From positions 15,615,916-15,679,915 of the forward strand of contig OX457027.1 in assembly GCA_949752745.1 (NCBI GenBank): a stretch of DNA of 64,000 nt. The letters are read 5' to 3'. The notes beneath the pieces are model-generated. The model was given only the letters and a program-made list of their open reading frames with translations. It was not told the DNA's origin and searched no databases. Every line of letters begins with the position of its first letter. The first letter of the stretch is position 1. Both the position numbers and the translations under genes were made by a program. Below are positions 23,481 to 36,404 of the stretch, piece after piece. This DNA comes from Protula sp. h YS-2021 (Eukaryota; Annelida; Polychaeta; Sabellida; Serpulidae).

Positions 23481-25380
23481 TTCCGTGGCGTAGCTGTAAG
23501 AGGGCAGCCGTGTGACGTTGCTTCACTGAACCGGTCCGTGGCGTAAGTGCTTTACGCATTAAAGCGTCTTGCGAGCGCACCCGTGCCGCCTCAATTACAC
23601 TCTTGATCGCTCTGGCGGAAACAGGTCTACTGACCGACCGACCGACCGACCAAAGCTTCCTGGCATCTTCCGCCCTGATATCTGAGTGCGGCAACACCTG
23701 ATTCCTGCGTAAGACCACAAACGACGACAGCGAATAGGCGTTTAGTTTCCATAAATCTGACGACGCAGCCACCACTGAATCAAACACCAGGTCAAACAGC
23801 ACGTTGGTGCCTGGGTCGATGAACTTTCGGAGCGAGGGGAATTCTGCATTTGGAAAGACAAGGTACGCAATGACTTCCTGAACACCTCCTCCAAAACCGA
23901 AAGTCGCGTTCTGATAACGGCACATTTGATTAGGGATTAATTTTCGGCAACCAGGGAACCATATCCTTAGGTTAGACGAGCAGCTGAATCGGCAAAATAC
24001 CATCATTGGACTGATAAGACGCCGTCTTGACGTGAACAATTTTATGGCAATAAACGTGACCAAGGACGCGATCAAGCCTGCTGCAGCGACTGTAATTCTT
24101 CCATCCGTGCCTGCAGAAGGCTGGCTACACAAGGAGCTGTGGATAACGGCATGAACTCCTCACGTTGCGGAGGCTGCGACTGAGCCACAAAAACAGAGCC
24201 AGTGTACTGACCTGAGGCTGAAAAGTCACTAACGACGCTGAAGAGTTATCGGCAATAAACCTGAGAATGTCTTTGAATGGAAAATCTGCTGCCGAAAAAT
24301 CCACAGGTGACGTCACTTTCCACTCTTCACGCGGAAGCTACATTCCAGGGGGGCGTTGGATACGTACCGGCCTGAAAGACCTAAACTGTAGTCTGCGAAA
24401 AAACGAGAGGGACGGATCGTGACGGTGCCACCCTGAGAGATGATCCCATCGCAGTAACGACCAGAGACTGCGAAACACACGGCCGAGGATGTTCCTGTTC
24501 ACTAATCAGCGGCTTTTCCTCTGCCCCGACGAGGAAGCTGAAGAGGATTCATACACTGCGCTACGTACACTATGTGACGTATCCTACAGCGGTTGAACGG
24601 GTGCAACGAAAGGAAGCGGTGGCGGCTGCAACTCCCTGTCCTTCGGTGAGAAAGGTTCGGTCGTTACTGTGACCTATGAACCCGAGTTGAGACGTGACGT
24701 TGCCGACGCCACCGATCCTGACTTGCACTCTTCGTCTGATGCGTGGAGTAACGTGTATATTTAAACTCAATGAAAACTTGCTGAGAGGAGACAGTTCCTT
24801 CTTCCGAGGGCAAGACCCCAACAAGACATGCTTCACCTATCGACCCGAGTTGAGACGCGACGTTGCCGACGCCACCGATCCTGACTTGCAATCTTCGTCT
24901 GATGCGTGGAGTAACGTGTAAATTTAAACTCAATGAAAACTTGCTGAGAGGAGACATCTGCTTCTTCCTTCCTCCTTCAAGACCCCAAGAAGACATGCTT
25001 CACTGCTGTGGAAATGGTAACATCTAAGTCCGCAAAAGTAGGCAATTGCTGCATCAATGCATCATGTGGCACTCTATTGGTATCCATCATGACAAAAGGT
25101 GAAAGGGATTGCATCGACGCCGATGACTTCTCACTCTTGGAGCGCTTGCGGCCTCTAGCTCGAACCCCTGCCGACTCTTGCTACAGAAGTATAAAGGCAA
25201 AAATGGAGTCGTCCAGATGTTCACACTGGTCCCATCGGCTCTCCAAAGTGCATGGTTGAATACGCCAGCGACGTAGACAGGTGGTGCAGCGTGAATAAGG
25301 ATCACCAGTACGCTTGAGGTGTGCACAAAATTCCGGAATTGGAAACGAATCTACAATCAGAACAGCACGAAACATGTAAT
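23473..25380 (-). pseudogene. DIRS copy B gag-like region, with internal duplication
   Basis: The Cys-rich start (FCAHLKRTGDPYSRCTTCL, 25330-25274; QPCTLESRWDQCEHLDD) corresponds to copy A 7045-7170. The Ser/Pro/Gln-rich centre is disrupted. The conserved C-terminal block FIDPGTNVLFDLVFDSVVA lies at 23823-23767, followed by the basic tail. A 163-bp segment is tandemly duplicated at about 24675-25005. Confidence 0.75.
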
Positions 25381-25694
25381 GACTGCTGAAACAATGTGTC
25401 TAAACAGAGTATATTAATGATAAAGTACGACAAAGTAATCGCTATGCATCATTAAACTGTTTTAAAATAAACGCACCCATTGTAAAAACTCAAAGCAGCG
25501 CTGTCAATCCGATAATTGCAACGTGTATCACGTGACCAAGTCGTCGAAAACACAACCTCGTGACTTTGCCACCCGTGGCAGCCACGTATAGAGAAAGACA
25601 GTGGACTTTGCAACCACAAATTAATATGTCCACAAAAGCCTTTAATAAACACCAAGAAATTGCCGCAAACAGCACTAGTGTTTACGTCAAGTTG

Positions 25695-26290
25695 TCATAA
25701 ACACGATCCACGAACGCACCGATACGCTGCAAGCACGACACGCGAACACAGCAAGCCGTCGCAGATCCGAATCATGATTACAAAGAGTCGCTGCGAGCAT
25801 GACTCATAAGCACATTGAATCGCCACAACAACGCCGCGTGATGACAGCACGTCGCCGCAGTCACAGCTGAAAAGCACCAAAGTCGCTGCAAACACGACTA
25901 GAGAGCACAGCGCATCACTGTAAACACGACCCGTGCACACAGCAAGTCGACGCGAACACGACCCGTGCATGAAGCAGATCGCTATAAACACGACCCGTGA
26001 GCACAGCGGGTCGCTGCAAGCACGACCATTGAGCACCGTGAGCTCCTGTAAGCACGACTTTTGATGACATTAAGTCGCCACACACACAAACCATGCACGC
26101 CGCAAGTCGTTACATACGCAATCCTTGCATATAGCAGATCGATAGAGACACGCCTATGGAAGTTACCAAGTCGATGCACACACGACCCGTAAGCACAGCA
26201 AGCCGGCGCAGTCACGACCCGTGACAAGAAACCGTGACAAACAAGGCTCGTGACCACAGCGAGACGCTGTAAACATGACTGGCAAATCAA
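25695..26290 (-). repeat. 32-bp minisatellite in DIRS copy B leader
   Basis: Degenerate units of about 32 bp, each with CACGACCCGTGAGCACAGC-like and GGGTCGCTGCAA-like halves (plus-strand reading). They are equivalent in position to the leader minisatellites of copies A and C. Confidence 0.75.
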
Positions 26291-27327
26291 TACAAATTTG
26301 CCACACGCGCCGTATTGTGTTATACCCGTCACTGCCACGGATTAAAAACATGTCATAACGCGCACAGGAAAACAGCCCCATGCTAACCTCGTACCACAAC
26401 CTATTCTCGATGCTAACACCAAGGTGGTGCTGCTTCGACCATCATAGTGCCGAGTTGTCGCACCCGTTATAGCCACGACGCCGCTGTTTCGACCACATGA
26501 TCGATTCTACACCGAGTCAAATGTGTACAGAAGCGGCTACACATTTCGCCACCGTGAACAACAACGCCGCAGGAAACAGCATAGGCGTTTAAAACACGAA
26601 AAACATAGAGTGTATGCAATTCTCCAAAGAAAGATGCCGCAGTTTTGAGGTAACAGAATTCCAATCTTCCCGAATCCGTGATAACTGCGTGTCTAACTAT
26701 CCTACAATGCCCTGTTGCTGGCAAAAGGAAGTGAGACAGTGGAAGATAGAAACCAGCCTTCCTGTTTGCAGAGCCTACTCAATGCAAAATGTTTGCTGAC
26801 AATGAGGGCAACCCTCGAAATGGAATCGCCCAGAAACCATCTCACTGTCTATTACACATAACCTACACTACGTTCTGATGGCAAGGAGGCATTTACCGAA
26901 TGAAAGCGAGTCTAACAAAACCCAGAACAAGGACATGTAGGAATAAGCAAAGTCAGCAAAACATATAAAACATACCCGTAGTCAACAGAAACTTACAGTT
27001 TACGTAGACAAAATATCCAAGATAAATAATATCCAAAAAGGTATGCATTTAGTTTGATTTTGATCCGTCATTTAACAAAATTCTACCGGAGAAAAATCTC
27101 CTGTTTTTCGGATCACATGATATGAACTGCAGCGTGCGCTGATTGATTGGTTGGTTGACAGGCATAGTAAACACAGCAACAGGCACCTGGTAAGGTTACC
27201 CATGTGGTGTTATGTGTTCCAAAGAATTTTTTTATTATTATGGATCGCGATAACCAATGGTTAATACATTGGAAAACCCACAGTGGTGACTTCGTAGTCT
27301 ACAAGCTGATATTTTCGTAATTAAAAA

Positions 27328-28679
27328 AGACCATCAAAATAGATGGCATGATGATTTAACTTTTAAAGGTTTAACACTTCAATGCAACAACAACTAAACA
27401 CTGAACAGATATTTAACAACATTTTAAGAATTTTTCGTTGAAATTTTTCTTACGCATGCTTACGCATGCAGATAAATTCTTTATCATTAGTCACCGATCT
27501 GTTCTTTGTAGACACCATGTTTTAATGCAAATAGAATATCGCCTGATTCAATAGCAACTTTAGTTATATTATATTTTGACAGACATTGTGAGACTTGTTT
27601 CAAGTGAGTTTATTTGAGCAGGCTAGGAATAGTAGATAGGCCTTCAAGACTCAATAGTCTTAAAAATATTTTTTTCAATTTACGAAGCATATGAGAAGTA
27701 GGGATCATTTACAATACTAGCAAATAGTAATTCGTAAGCAAATATTATATGATTGAAACAGTGTCCTGTCAGTGTTTTCGTCTCGCAAATGTAAAAACCG
27801 ATATGTAAAAAAAGAGATATCTTTAATTTACTGTATTGAATTTTGAGATTCCCGTGCTTTTATACACTGAAGAAATAATAAATGAATTTATGATTGAATT
27901 TACATTGACGAATTTCTTACGAGTATAAAGATAAATATGTTAGATCGGTTTCTAACAACCCAAAGGCCTCAGTTTTGGGCATCGTCAATCTGTCGACACA
28001 CAACTCTGCGATTTTAGGACAAGTTATAAAAAGGTTCAGTTTTTTTCAGCTTTACAATTAGATTATAACAGGATTAGAGGATTATCTTGATTTGTTATCC
28101 CCCAATCTTTACAAGTTCAGAACTTGCAACCATGAACTCGAAAATGAATGCTATTGTGAATTCTTTAAAGCTCTAATAATAAACTCGTCCCCAAATCTGT
28201 TACAAAAAGACCAACTTTTTATATATTTACCAGTCTTATGTCGTGTGTTATAAAACAGGAGGCCATCGATTTGACTAGAATGATAAAAGTACATAAAATC
28301 AATTAAAAACCATTGCCAAGAGCACATGTGAGTGCTTAATAAATAGGATATATTGCAGCAAGATACCACTCCCCTAATCGGGATATTATGTTTTTGAATG
28401 CCTTAGACAATGATGGCTGCATCCCCCTCTCTTGAAAAGCGTTGTTTTAACTAGAGTATCTCTGGATACAGATTTAGCATATACACGCATTTAGTATATG
28501 GATAAGCACTTATATTACACATGTTCATTTTTTCATTCTCATGTGTTTTCTTTATGAATTAAAGCTCATCGTTTCTAACTTCCGCTTTTGAGACATGAAC
28601 ATGAAGAGCCAAAGAAAAAATACAGGAAAACAGAAGCTACTAAAACAACTTTTCAAGGAACTATGGAATGTTTGTGAGA
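27328..28679. other. AT-rich unassigned stretch
   Basis: Between DIRS copy B and the 200-260 bp tandem array. It includes a short duplicated CTTACGCATG (27450-27468). No convincing exon, repeat family or RNA gene was recognised. Confidence 0.55.
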
Positions 28680-29375
28680 AAATCAGATGACCTCTGAGAG
28701 AGATCTCTGTCATGTATAAACACAGAGCGGATGGTTATTTCAGAAAGTAGTCCCTCAGTTTATTATGTGAGTACTATACTCATTATATTAGTACTATTAT
28801 ACTAGTACTATTTCGAGGAATCCCCATTTGGTCTGCGGAATAAAAAAGTGTTATACACAACAGACAGAACCGCCGTAAAGATTATCTGTTGGGCAACAAG
28901 GGGCGCCGGATCTGCTAAAGGGACTATCGCTGTTATAGAAACAGATGACCTCTGAGAGATCTATCTGTCATGTATAAACATTGAGCGGATCGATGTTTTT
29001 AAAGTAATTCCTCGCTTTTTAGTACTATTTTCGTAAAATCCCCACTGGGTCTGCGTAGTAAAAAGTTCGCTGGAGGTCTGCACTCAATAGGACCTCCAGT
29101 GAAAGTGAAAAGATGTGACACAACAGACCGTTGTTATAAAACAGTTGAACTGTGGTGAGATCTCTCTGTCATTTATAAACACAGAGAAGGCGGATGTTTT
29201 AAAATGTAGTGTGCCCTTAATGAGTATTATTTTCGCGGAATCCTGGGTGGATCTGCAGAGTAAAAAGGTATTATATACAACAGACCGAACAGCCGTATAT
29301 GATTGTTTATAAAGTGGTTCCTCTCTTTTATAAGTACTATTTTCCGTGGAATCCCCAGTGTGTCTGCAGAGTAAA
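28680..29375 (+). repeat. Tandem array with 200-260 bp units, left part
   Basis: Three full units and one partial unit. Each contains CAGATGACCTCTGAGAG-like, CTGTCATGTATAAACACAG, TAGTACTATTTTCG and CTGCGGAATAAAAAAGTG blocks, then an ACACAACAGAC...ACCGCCG block. Unit starts lie near 28684, 28942 and 29141, with partial blocks at 29300. The array is cut at 29375 by DIRS copy C and resumes after it at 36433. One unit holds a 10-bp inverted repeat (CTGGAGGTC / GACCTCCAG, 29071-29098). Confidence 0.8.
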
Positions 29376-29800
29376 CTGAAGCATTTAATTTCTTAATACT
29401 CATTTTTATGAGTAAAATATCTTATAATTAGACTTAGAAGCTATCACTATGGGTTTTTAATGTATGTACATTGGCTATCGCGATCCATAATAAATAAAAA
29501 ATTCTTTGGAACACATAGGCGTAACCTTACCTGGTGCCCTATTGCTATGTTTACTATGCCTGTTAACCAACCGACCAAGCGCACGATGCAGTTCCTATCA
29601 CGTGATCGAATCATTCCCAACTTATCGTACCAGACGATCCCAATTGATGGGGTGGTGGGTGGGTACAATTCGAGTGATGGCTTCTACGTCTACAAGATAT
29701 TTTACTCATAAAATAAGTATTAAGAATTTAAATACTTCAGTTTTAATTTCGAAAATATCAGCTTGTAGACTACGAAGCCATCACTATGGGAGACTCGAAC
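29376..29800 (-). repeat. DIRS copy C right inverted repeat and internal complementary region
   Basis: Right repeat with ATTGGCTATCGCGATCC and its terminal part AATACTCATTTTTATGAG. The internal region (29676-29800) again joins the reverse copies of the two ends through AATACTTCAGTTTTAATTTC, as in copy A. Confidence 0.87.
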
Positions 29801-29904
29801 TGGCGATGGAAATTGTTCACCCAATGCACCCTGAGGGGTCCTGCAAGAAAGAGGACTGTTAATAATCACTGATTCAGCGGCAACAAACGGGCTAAGACTA
29901 TGCA

Positions 29905-31335
29905 CATTACTCAACGCATCATTTGTTTACTCTTGCAAATAATGCTTAATAAAGTGTTAGGCGACGGCCAACATCCAACGAGCAACATTTCACACATTGA
30001 CACCTCATTAGTACTACGCAAAGAGTGCACCACATGCCTGACCTGATGAACTTTAATTGACAATCTCTTTTGGATTACATCTTCAAGCTCTTTAATTATA
30101 TCATCATATGCTAACAATATGGTTTTCTTGATGTAATTCGAAATAGACGCTTTCGACAGATCTACCGTAATACTTCGCATAAATGAGATAAACAGACGAC
30201 GTTGCAACGGGTTGTGATACGTAGCCGAGCTTTTAACGTACACGGGTAGCAGGGGTACGGGGCATCGGGATGCTGTATCGATACTTCCACGTGACCTAAC
30301 TCCCGGCAAGGCCGGAATCGCGATCTGTTCAAACGTACCCAAACCTTTAGCAGCAACATGCGTCTTGCCCAAAAAGACGGTAATGGTTTGAGAACAACCG
30401 CCTCCCACGAGCCATTGACCTGACTGACAATGTTTTGCAAAGCGTGTATCTCCCCGCGGCGATTACCCGAGGCCAGTGCCACCAGAAATACACATTTTAG
30501 GGTATGCAATTTGTCCGAAATGATGGAATGATGGAAAAATGGCGATGTGAGATACTTCAAAGCCAATGACAAATCCCAAAGCATCACTCTGCTATCCGGA
30601 AAAGGACGTTCCAATTGAAAGAACCTAACCAAATCCGCCAACACTTCACAAGATAACAAATCATATCCCGATGCCCTCTTCAAAATAACGAGCGGATCGG
30701 TAAGTCATGATCGATCTAACCGATACCCTGCTGACCTCTAATAGATACAGAAAAAAGTCGGCCACTGCCGTAGCAGCCACGGGATCGAGACCCCTATCCA
30801 AACTCGAAGACTCGAACAAACGCCAATGCGACAAGTACACCTTGTTTGTGGAATCCTTGTGAATTCTATCCATTCTCTGTAGTACTCGCTGAGAAAACCC
30901 CTTCAATTTCAAGAAAGAAAACTTATGCACCAAAGTTTGAGTCGAAACAACTGAGGATTCGGATGATAATGCTGAGGTTGACGCAGACTGCCATACTCCA
31001 GGGGAACAGGAAAACTCATGACGTACGGTAACCGCGTCAACAAAGCAAACCAAGACAGTTCTGGAAGATCGAGAGCTAACAACAAGAGGCGCTGAGGCCT
31101 CTCCTGCCAAACCTTGATAAGAACTTTCATCACGACAGACGACGGCGGGAAGGCAAACAACACTTGCCAGTGACACAGCAACGCATCGATCGCTATTGCC
31201 TTCATATCCGGACACGGAGATATGTACGCCGGAAGACGATAACTGAGCCTGTTGGCAAACAAATCTACCTGAGGTGCATCCCATGGAGACTGCGAGGCAA
31301 TCCATCGAAACTTGTAATCCGCTAACGCCCACTTG
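29905..31335 (-). pseudogene. DIRS copy C tyrosine recombinase
   Basis: The most complete recombinase of the family here. N-terminal half: KDSTNKVYLSHWRLFESS and DRGLDPVAATAVADFFLY (30870-30725). After a frame change near 30690: RASGYDLLSCEVL, then VALASGNRRGEIHALQ (30490-30443, arginine I region). The C-terminal block is HQVRHVVHSLR (30045-30013). The segment expected to carry the tyrosine nucleophile (29960-29935) is out of frame with the rest. Confidence 0.82.
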
Positions 31336-32520
31336 GTATGAACATCCTTACCCGTCCGGGATGATAAGTCCGCTAGAACATTCAGACTGCCGGCAATGTG
31401 AGAAGACTGAATGAAGAATCGACCCTCCCGCGCAAGCAATAAGACCTGTTTTGTGCGACGAGACAACATGGGTGAGCGAGTGTCGCCCTGCTTGGCCAAA
31501 TACGAAACCACCGTCTGATTGTCTACGAGAAACTGAACCACATGACAGCTGAGAGATGTTTGCAGAGTTTGACAAGCTATCAAAACCGCCTTCATTTCCA
31601 GTACATTGATATGCAAGCGTCGTTCGTGATCTGACCACGAGCCCTTCGACATGCAACCTTGGAAAACATCACCCCACCCGATGCAAGAACCGTCCGTCTG
31701 CACTTGCCTCGATGGAGCTGGGAGAGAAAAAAGGAACACCGATCAAGAGAGTGGCTTGACACGACCACCAATCCAAATTCCTGAGAGTTCACAACGACAA
31801 GCTTACGCGACGTGTCGGCAACCTGGGTAAGCACAAACGGAGCCGTTGACAATCCGAACCGGAGGGCGAGAAACCAATAATTCTTATCCCCGACCGTAAA
31901 TACAAGAAAGCGACGCGCGGATTCGTGCATCGGAATGTGTAGATATGCATCGGACAAATCCACGGACACCGCCCACATCCCCTGACTAAGCGTCGATTTA
32001 ATTAACCACCGTAACCACCGTGGACGATATAAAATGGAGAAACTGATTGAGTTGCAACATGTCTATGACAAGCCGCTAACCCCTGATGTTTTCGGTACGA
32101 GAAAGACACGACTGATAAACGCAGGTGTGCCTACTTTCATCTTTTCTAAAGCCCTCCTGTCTAAGAGCTCTTTCACCATCCGTTGCAACACAAGTTGCTT
32201 TTCTGGATTTTGATCAGACGTCGTGACTAAAAAAGGATTGGGAAACTTGGCTAGCGGTGGAAGAGTTTGATTCGCCCAACCTATCCCTTGCAAAGAGAAA
32301 AGGGTAACCCCATCACAACCACCGAAATACATTTTTGGAAGCTCCCAGAGCTTAGCCTTTCCCCTACGGGCACATTTACGCTCGATTCGTGAGATTGACC
32401 AGCCAATTCTTCGCAAGAACCGAAAGTATCTGGCAAAGATCGTCGTCCGATCCGGACGTCCGTCCGAATACTTTAATTGGTTGCTACCTCTGCTTAGGAG
32501 TGGCAGCCTGCTTTTTGTGT
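31210..32520 (-). pseudogene. DIRS copy C RT-RNase H with internal deletion
   Basis: RT begins with FLRRIGWSISRIERKCARRG (32430-32370) and VFLVPKTSG (32110-32085), then VSVDLSDAYLHIPMHESARR (31972-31915) and WFLALRFGLSTAP (31878-31840). It jumps directly to a segment that in copy A lies after the YIDD box, so about 400 bp including the catalytic box is missing near 31820. RNase H is better kept: QTDGSCIGWGDVF (31698-31662), LHINVLEMKAVLIACQTL (31615-31562) and FLVDNQTVVSYLAKQGD (31535-31485), then VDLFANRLSYRLPAY (31273-31229). Confidence 0.85.
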
Positions 32521-34600
32521 CTAATTTGTTCTTCTGTGGTTGGGGCGTTGAACTTGAGTCGCACTCTGCCTCTTCCGTGGCATAGCTGTAGGAAGGGGGG
32601 TCGCATGATGTTCCTTTGCAGAACCGATCCGTGGCGCAAGTGCCTTGCGCATCAATGCGTCTTGCCAGCATATCCGTGTCACCTCAATGGCAATTTTAAG
32701 TAGCTCTGGCGGAAACAATAACGACTGACTGTCTATGGGAGCGAACTGCAGTTTCCTGGCATCTTCCGCTCTGATGTTTAATTGCGTCAACACCTCATCC
32801 CTACGTAAGAGCACCAGTAACGACAGCAAATGGGCGTTTAGCTTCAGTAAATCCGATGAGACAGCGACTGCGGAATCACACACCCTGTCAAACAGTACGT
32901 TGGTGTCGGGGTCGACGAATTTATGGAGCACCTGAAACGCCGTATCTTGGAGAGACAAGGTACGCATTGACTTCCTGACCACCTCTTCCAAAAACTGACA
33001 GCCACGCTCCACTAACGGTACACTCGAGTCGTGATTAATCTTCGGGAGCCAGGATACCATATCCTTGGAATAGATCAGCTGTTGAACCGGCAGAACACCA
33101 CCATTAGACTGATAAGACGCAGTCTTGATGTGTAACACTTTTGATAGCAATGAATGTGACCAAGAACGTGGCCGCTGCAGCCACTGTAACTCTTCCATCC
33201 GTGTCTGTACAACGTTGGATACGTATAAAGCTGTGGATAACGTCATGAAATCGCCACGCTGCGGAGGCTGCGATTGAGCCGCAAAAAAGCAAAGAAGGCC
33301 TATTGACCTGCGGCTGCAAAGTCACTAACGACGCTGAGAGTTATCGGCAATAAATCTGAGAATGTCCTTGAATGAAAAATCCGTTGACAAAAAATCCACC
33401 GTCGAAGTCTGTTCCCATTCTTCCGGTGGAAGCTCCTTTCCAGGGGGCGTGGGGGTACGTACCGGCCTGAAAGGCCTAAACTCCTCCCGTGGCGAGTGCT
33501 GATACGTGACGGGCTGAAGAGCATCTAATGCTGTAGTCTGCGAAAAACGAGAGACGTGGGCCGTTGCGGTGCCACCGTGAGCAATGCTGTCGCAGTAACG
33601 ACCGGAGACTGAGAAACGCACGACTGAGGATGTTCCTGTTCACTAATCAATGGCTTCTCCTCTTCCCCAACAAGGAATTATCTGGCGAATAAGCTAGCGA
33701 AGAAGCTGAGGAGGATTCATACACTGCGTGATTTATCTGTCAACGGTTTAATGGGTGCAATGAGAGGAAGGGGAGGCGGTTACAACTTACTGGCCTTCGG
33801 TGAAGAAGGTTGCGTCGTTATGGTGGCGGACGGAGCTGAGTTGAGGCGCGACGTTGCCCACGCCACCGATCCCGACTTGGATGCTAGATTATAGGCATGT
33901 TATAAGATTATAAAGGATAGAAGTTCAAACTCAACGCATACTTCTTTAGAGGAGACAGTTCCTTTCTCCAAGAGGAAGACCCTAACAACACCTGTTTCAC
34001 TGCCGTGGAGATTGTAACGCCTAAGTCCGCGGAAGCAAGCAATTGCTTCATCAATGCATCAAGTGGCAATGTATTGGTATTCGTTTTTTATCCGTGTGCA
34101 AATTACATGCAAAAGCGATTAACGGGGCCTGCAGTGCAGGAGTCGCAGTCACTAACGCAGTTCCAATAAGACTCGTGATATCACCTTGACCCTGCTGCGC
34201 CACATACACAGGTTGCGCAGAACAATAGACTGTATAAGCGGCATCGGAATAATCTTAGGAGTCACTTTAGCAGGGTATCCTGAGGGTCCGCACGGCATAA
34301 CATCTGTCGGCAAAATCAAAAGTGAAAGGGCTTGCATCAACACCGATGACCTTTCACTCTTGCAGCACCTGCGACCTCTATTTCGAACCCTTGCCGACTC
34401 TTGCTGCTAAAGCAGAAGCGCGAACACGGAGTCGTCCAGATGTGTACACTGGTCGCAACGGCTTTCTAAAGAACATAGGTGAATGCCCTAGCAGCTTAGG
34501 CAAGCGACTGAGGAGCAGCAGCAGCACCTTTGACGTGTGCGCAAGACTCTATCGCTTACAGCGACTCTACAATCAGAACAGCACGAAGCATAAGAAACTG
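32521..34600 (-). pseudogene. DIRS copy C gag-like region
   Basis: The C-terminal 241 codons (33246-32521) are uninterrupted: LIYSKDMVSWLPKINHDSS, FVDPDTNVLFDRVCDSAVA, then a basic, Arg/Gln-rich tail ending at TAG 32521-32523. Upstream, PREEFRPFRPVRTPTPPGKE (33510-33450) matches the copy A centre. The 5' part (33700-34600) is scrambled by indels. Confidence 0.75.
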
Positions 34601-34869
34601 TTACCAAAATGTGTCATAAACGGAGTTTATTAATGATAAAAACGCAATGTTACACATCATTAAACTGTTTACTTTGTGTTGTTTTTTAAACAACAAGAAA
34701 TTGCCGCAAACAGAAATGATGTTTGCAAGAGGTTGCCATGAGCCCGCTCCGTAAACGAAGCGACATGCTGCAATAACAACCCATGAACACAGCAAGTAGT
34801 CGCAAATACGACTCATAATTACACGGAATCGACGCAAGTCGCTGCAGCCACCGCTGTCGGCACCAAGCC

Positions 34870-35312
34870 ATTGTAAATATGACCCGTGCGCACAGCGAGA
34901 CTGCAGCAACACGACTCGTGAACATAGTGAGTCGGTTGCAACACGACCCACCAGCACAGCGAGACGGTGGCAATATGTTCCGTGAGCACAGCGAGTCGGT
35001 GCCAACTCGATCGTGAGCGCAGCGAGTCGGTGGCAACACAATCCGCGAGCACAGGAAGTCGGTGGGAACACGACTCGTGAATGCATCGAGTCTGTGGCAA
35101 CACGACCCATCAGCACAGCGAGACGGTGGCAACATGAACCGTGAGCACAGCGAGTCGGTGGCAACACGACCCATGAGTACACAGAGTCGGTGTCAACACG
35201 ACCCGCGAGCACAGCAAATCGGGGGAAATACGACCCGTGAGTACATCGAGTCGGTGGCAACACATCCCGCGAGCACAGGAAGTCGGTGGCAACACGACCC
35301 GTTATCGAGGTA
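34870..35312 (-). repeat. 32-bp minisatellite in DIRS copy C leader
   Basis: About 13 units of 32-33 bp. The plus-strand reading contains GAGTCGGTGGCAACACGAC and CCGTGAGCACAGC halves. It is open in several frames on both strands, giving spurious repetitive open frames with no start context. Confidence 0.87.
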
Positions 35313-35862
35313 ATAGAAGTCAAAACTTCCCGAACCCGTGATAACTGAGTGTCTAACTGCCTACAAGGCCCTATCGCTGGCAAAAGGAAGGAAGATAGTG
35401 GAAGGTAGAAACAAATCTTCCTGTTTGCAGAGCCTACTCAAAGCAAAATGTTTGCTGAAAATGAGGGCAATCCTCGAAATGGAAAATGAGAAAATCGCCC
35501 AGAAACCATTTCACTGTCTATTACACATAACCTACACTATATTCTGATGGGAAGCATTTACCAAACTAAAGCCGGTCTGACAAAACTCAGAACAAAGCCG
35601 TGTAGGAATCAGCAAAATCATAGAAAATGTACCCGTAGCCAACAAAAACTTACAGTATACGTAGATATAATGTCCAAGATAAGCAATATCCAAAAAAAAA
35701 AAAAAAAAGGTATGCATTAACCATGATTTTGATCCGTCATTTTAGCAAAATTGTACCGAAGAAAAATCTCCTGTTATTTGGATCGCGATAAGTTGTGAAT
35801 GATTCGATCACATGATAGAAACTGCAGCGTGCGCTGATTGGTCGGTTGGTTGACAGGCATAA

Positions 35863-36404
35863 CGTGCGTTTACGTGGACAATAACTGGTTCCAGTACCGC
35901 ATAACTGGGTCTAGAACTGCCGTATATCTGGCCAACTGTAACCGGTTCTCGTGAAGAAAATCGTACCCCAGCCACATTTCGGGTACGCCCTTGACCTTTT
36001 TAAATAGACTATAAACATCGTTTTAAAATTTGAAATCAGTAACTTTCTCATAAAAAGTGGTAATATGTGATAATTTGATTGTAAAATATGATAAATTGAA
36101 CAAAAAGACAGGAAACTCTTAAAGAATGCGGTTTTATATTTGGCAGAAGCATCAATGTTTCAACTGCTGTTTTGATTGAAAGTCTTCAAAGATATATATT
36201 TTGCTAATCAACGAGTGAAATGCTTTATATCAAAGTGTTTTCAACTCAGGATTAGTATTTGTTTACGTATTTTAAATGATATTTGTGTATTCGTCTTTGT
36301 TTACAATTGATTTGCACTTAAAGTTTTTAAACATAACTAGATTCAGAACCACCCATTTATCTGGAGGGTAAAACTAGAACCAGAACTGCCACTGCGCATG
36401 TCAT
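35863..36404. mobile_element. Unclassified insertion within DIRS copy C left repeat
   Basis: About 540 bp replacing the interior of the left inverted repeat. It begins ACGTGCGTTTACGTGGAC and ends near CCACTGCGCATG. Imperfect inverted ends are visible: CTGGTTCCAGT...AACTGGGTCTAGAAC at 35886-35919 against the complement of GGTAAAACTAGAACCAG (36365-36390). AT-rich interior without coding capacity. It is probably a non-autonomous DNA element, but no target duplication was found and part of the DIRS repeat is missing. Confidence 0.5.

Larger units (their letters stand above)
20640..27327 (-). mobile_element. DIRS copy B (left end present, right end missing)
   Basis: Minus-strand copy: left inverted repeat 27060-27327, leader with 32-bp minisatellite (25695-26290), gag, RT-RNase H and the N-terminal two-thirds of the tyrosine recombinase. 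It breaks off at about 20640 within the recombinase, so it lacks the H-x-x-R and tyrosine blocks, the internal complementary region and the right repeat. The RT box reads FQYLDFWLL, so one of the two catalytic aspartates is replaced, and the copy cannot be active. Confidence 0.87.

Noticed and set aside
29376..29740. Independent miniature inverted-repeat element
   Set aside because: The TTTTATGAGTAAAATATC inverted pairs first looked like a small element here and at 12700-13047. They are explained fully as the DIRS right repeat plus internal complementary region.
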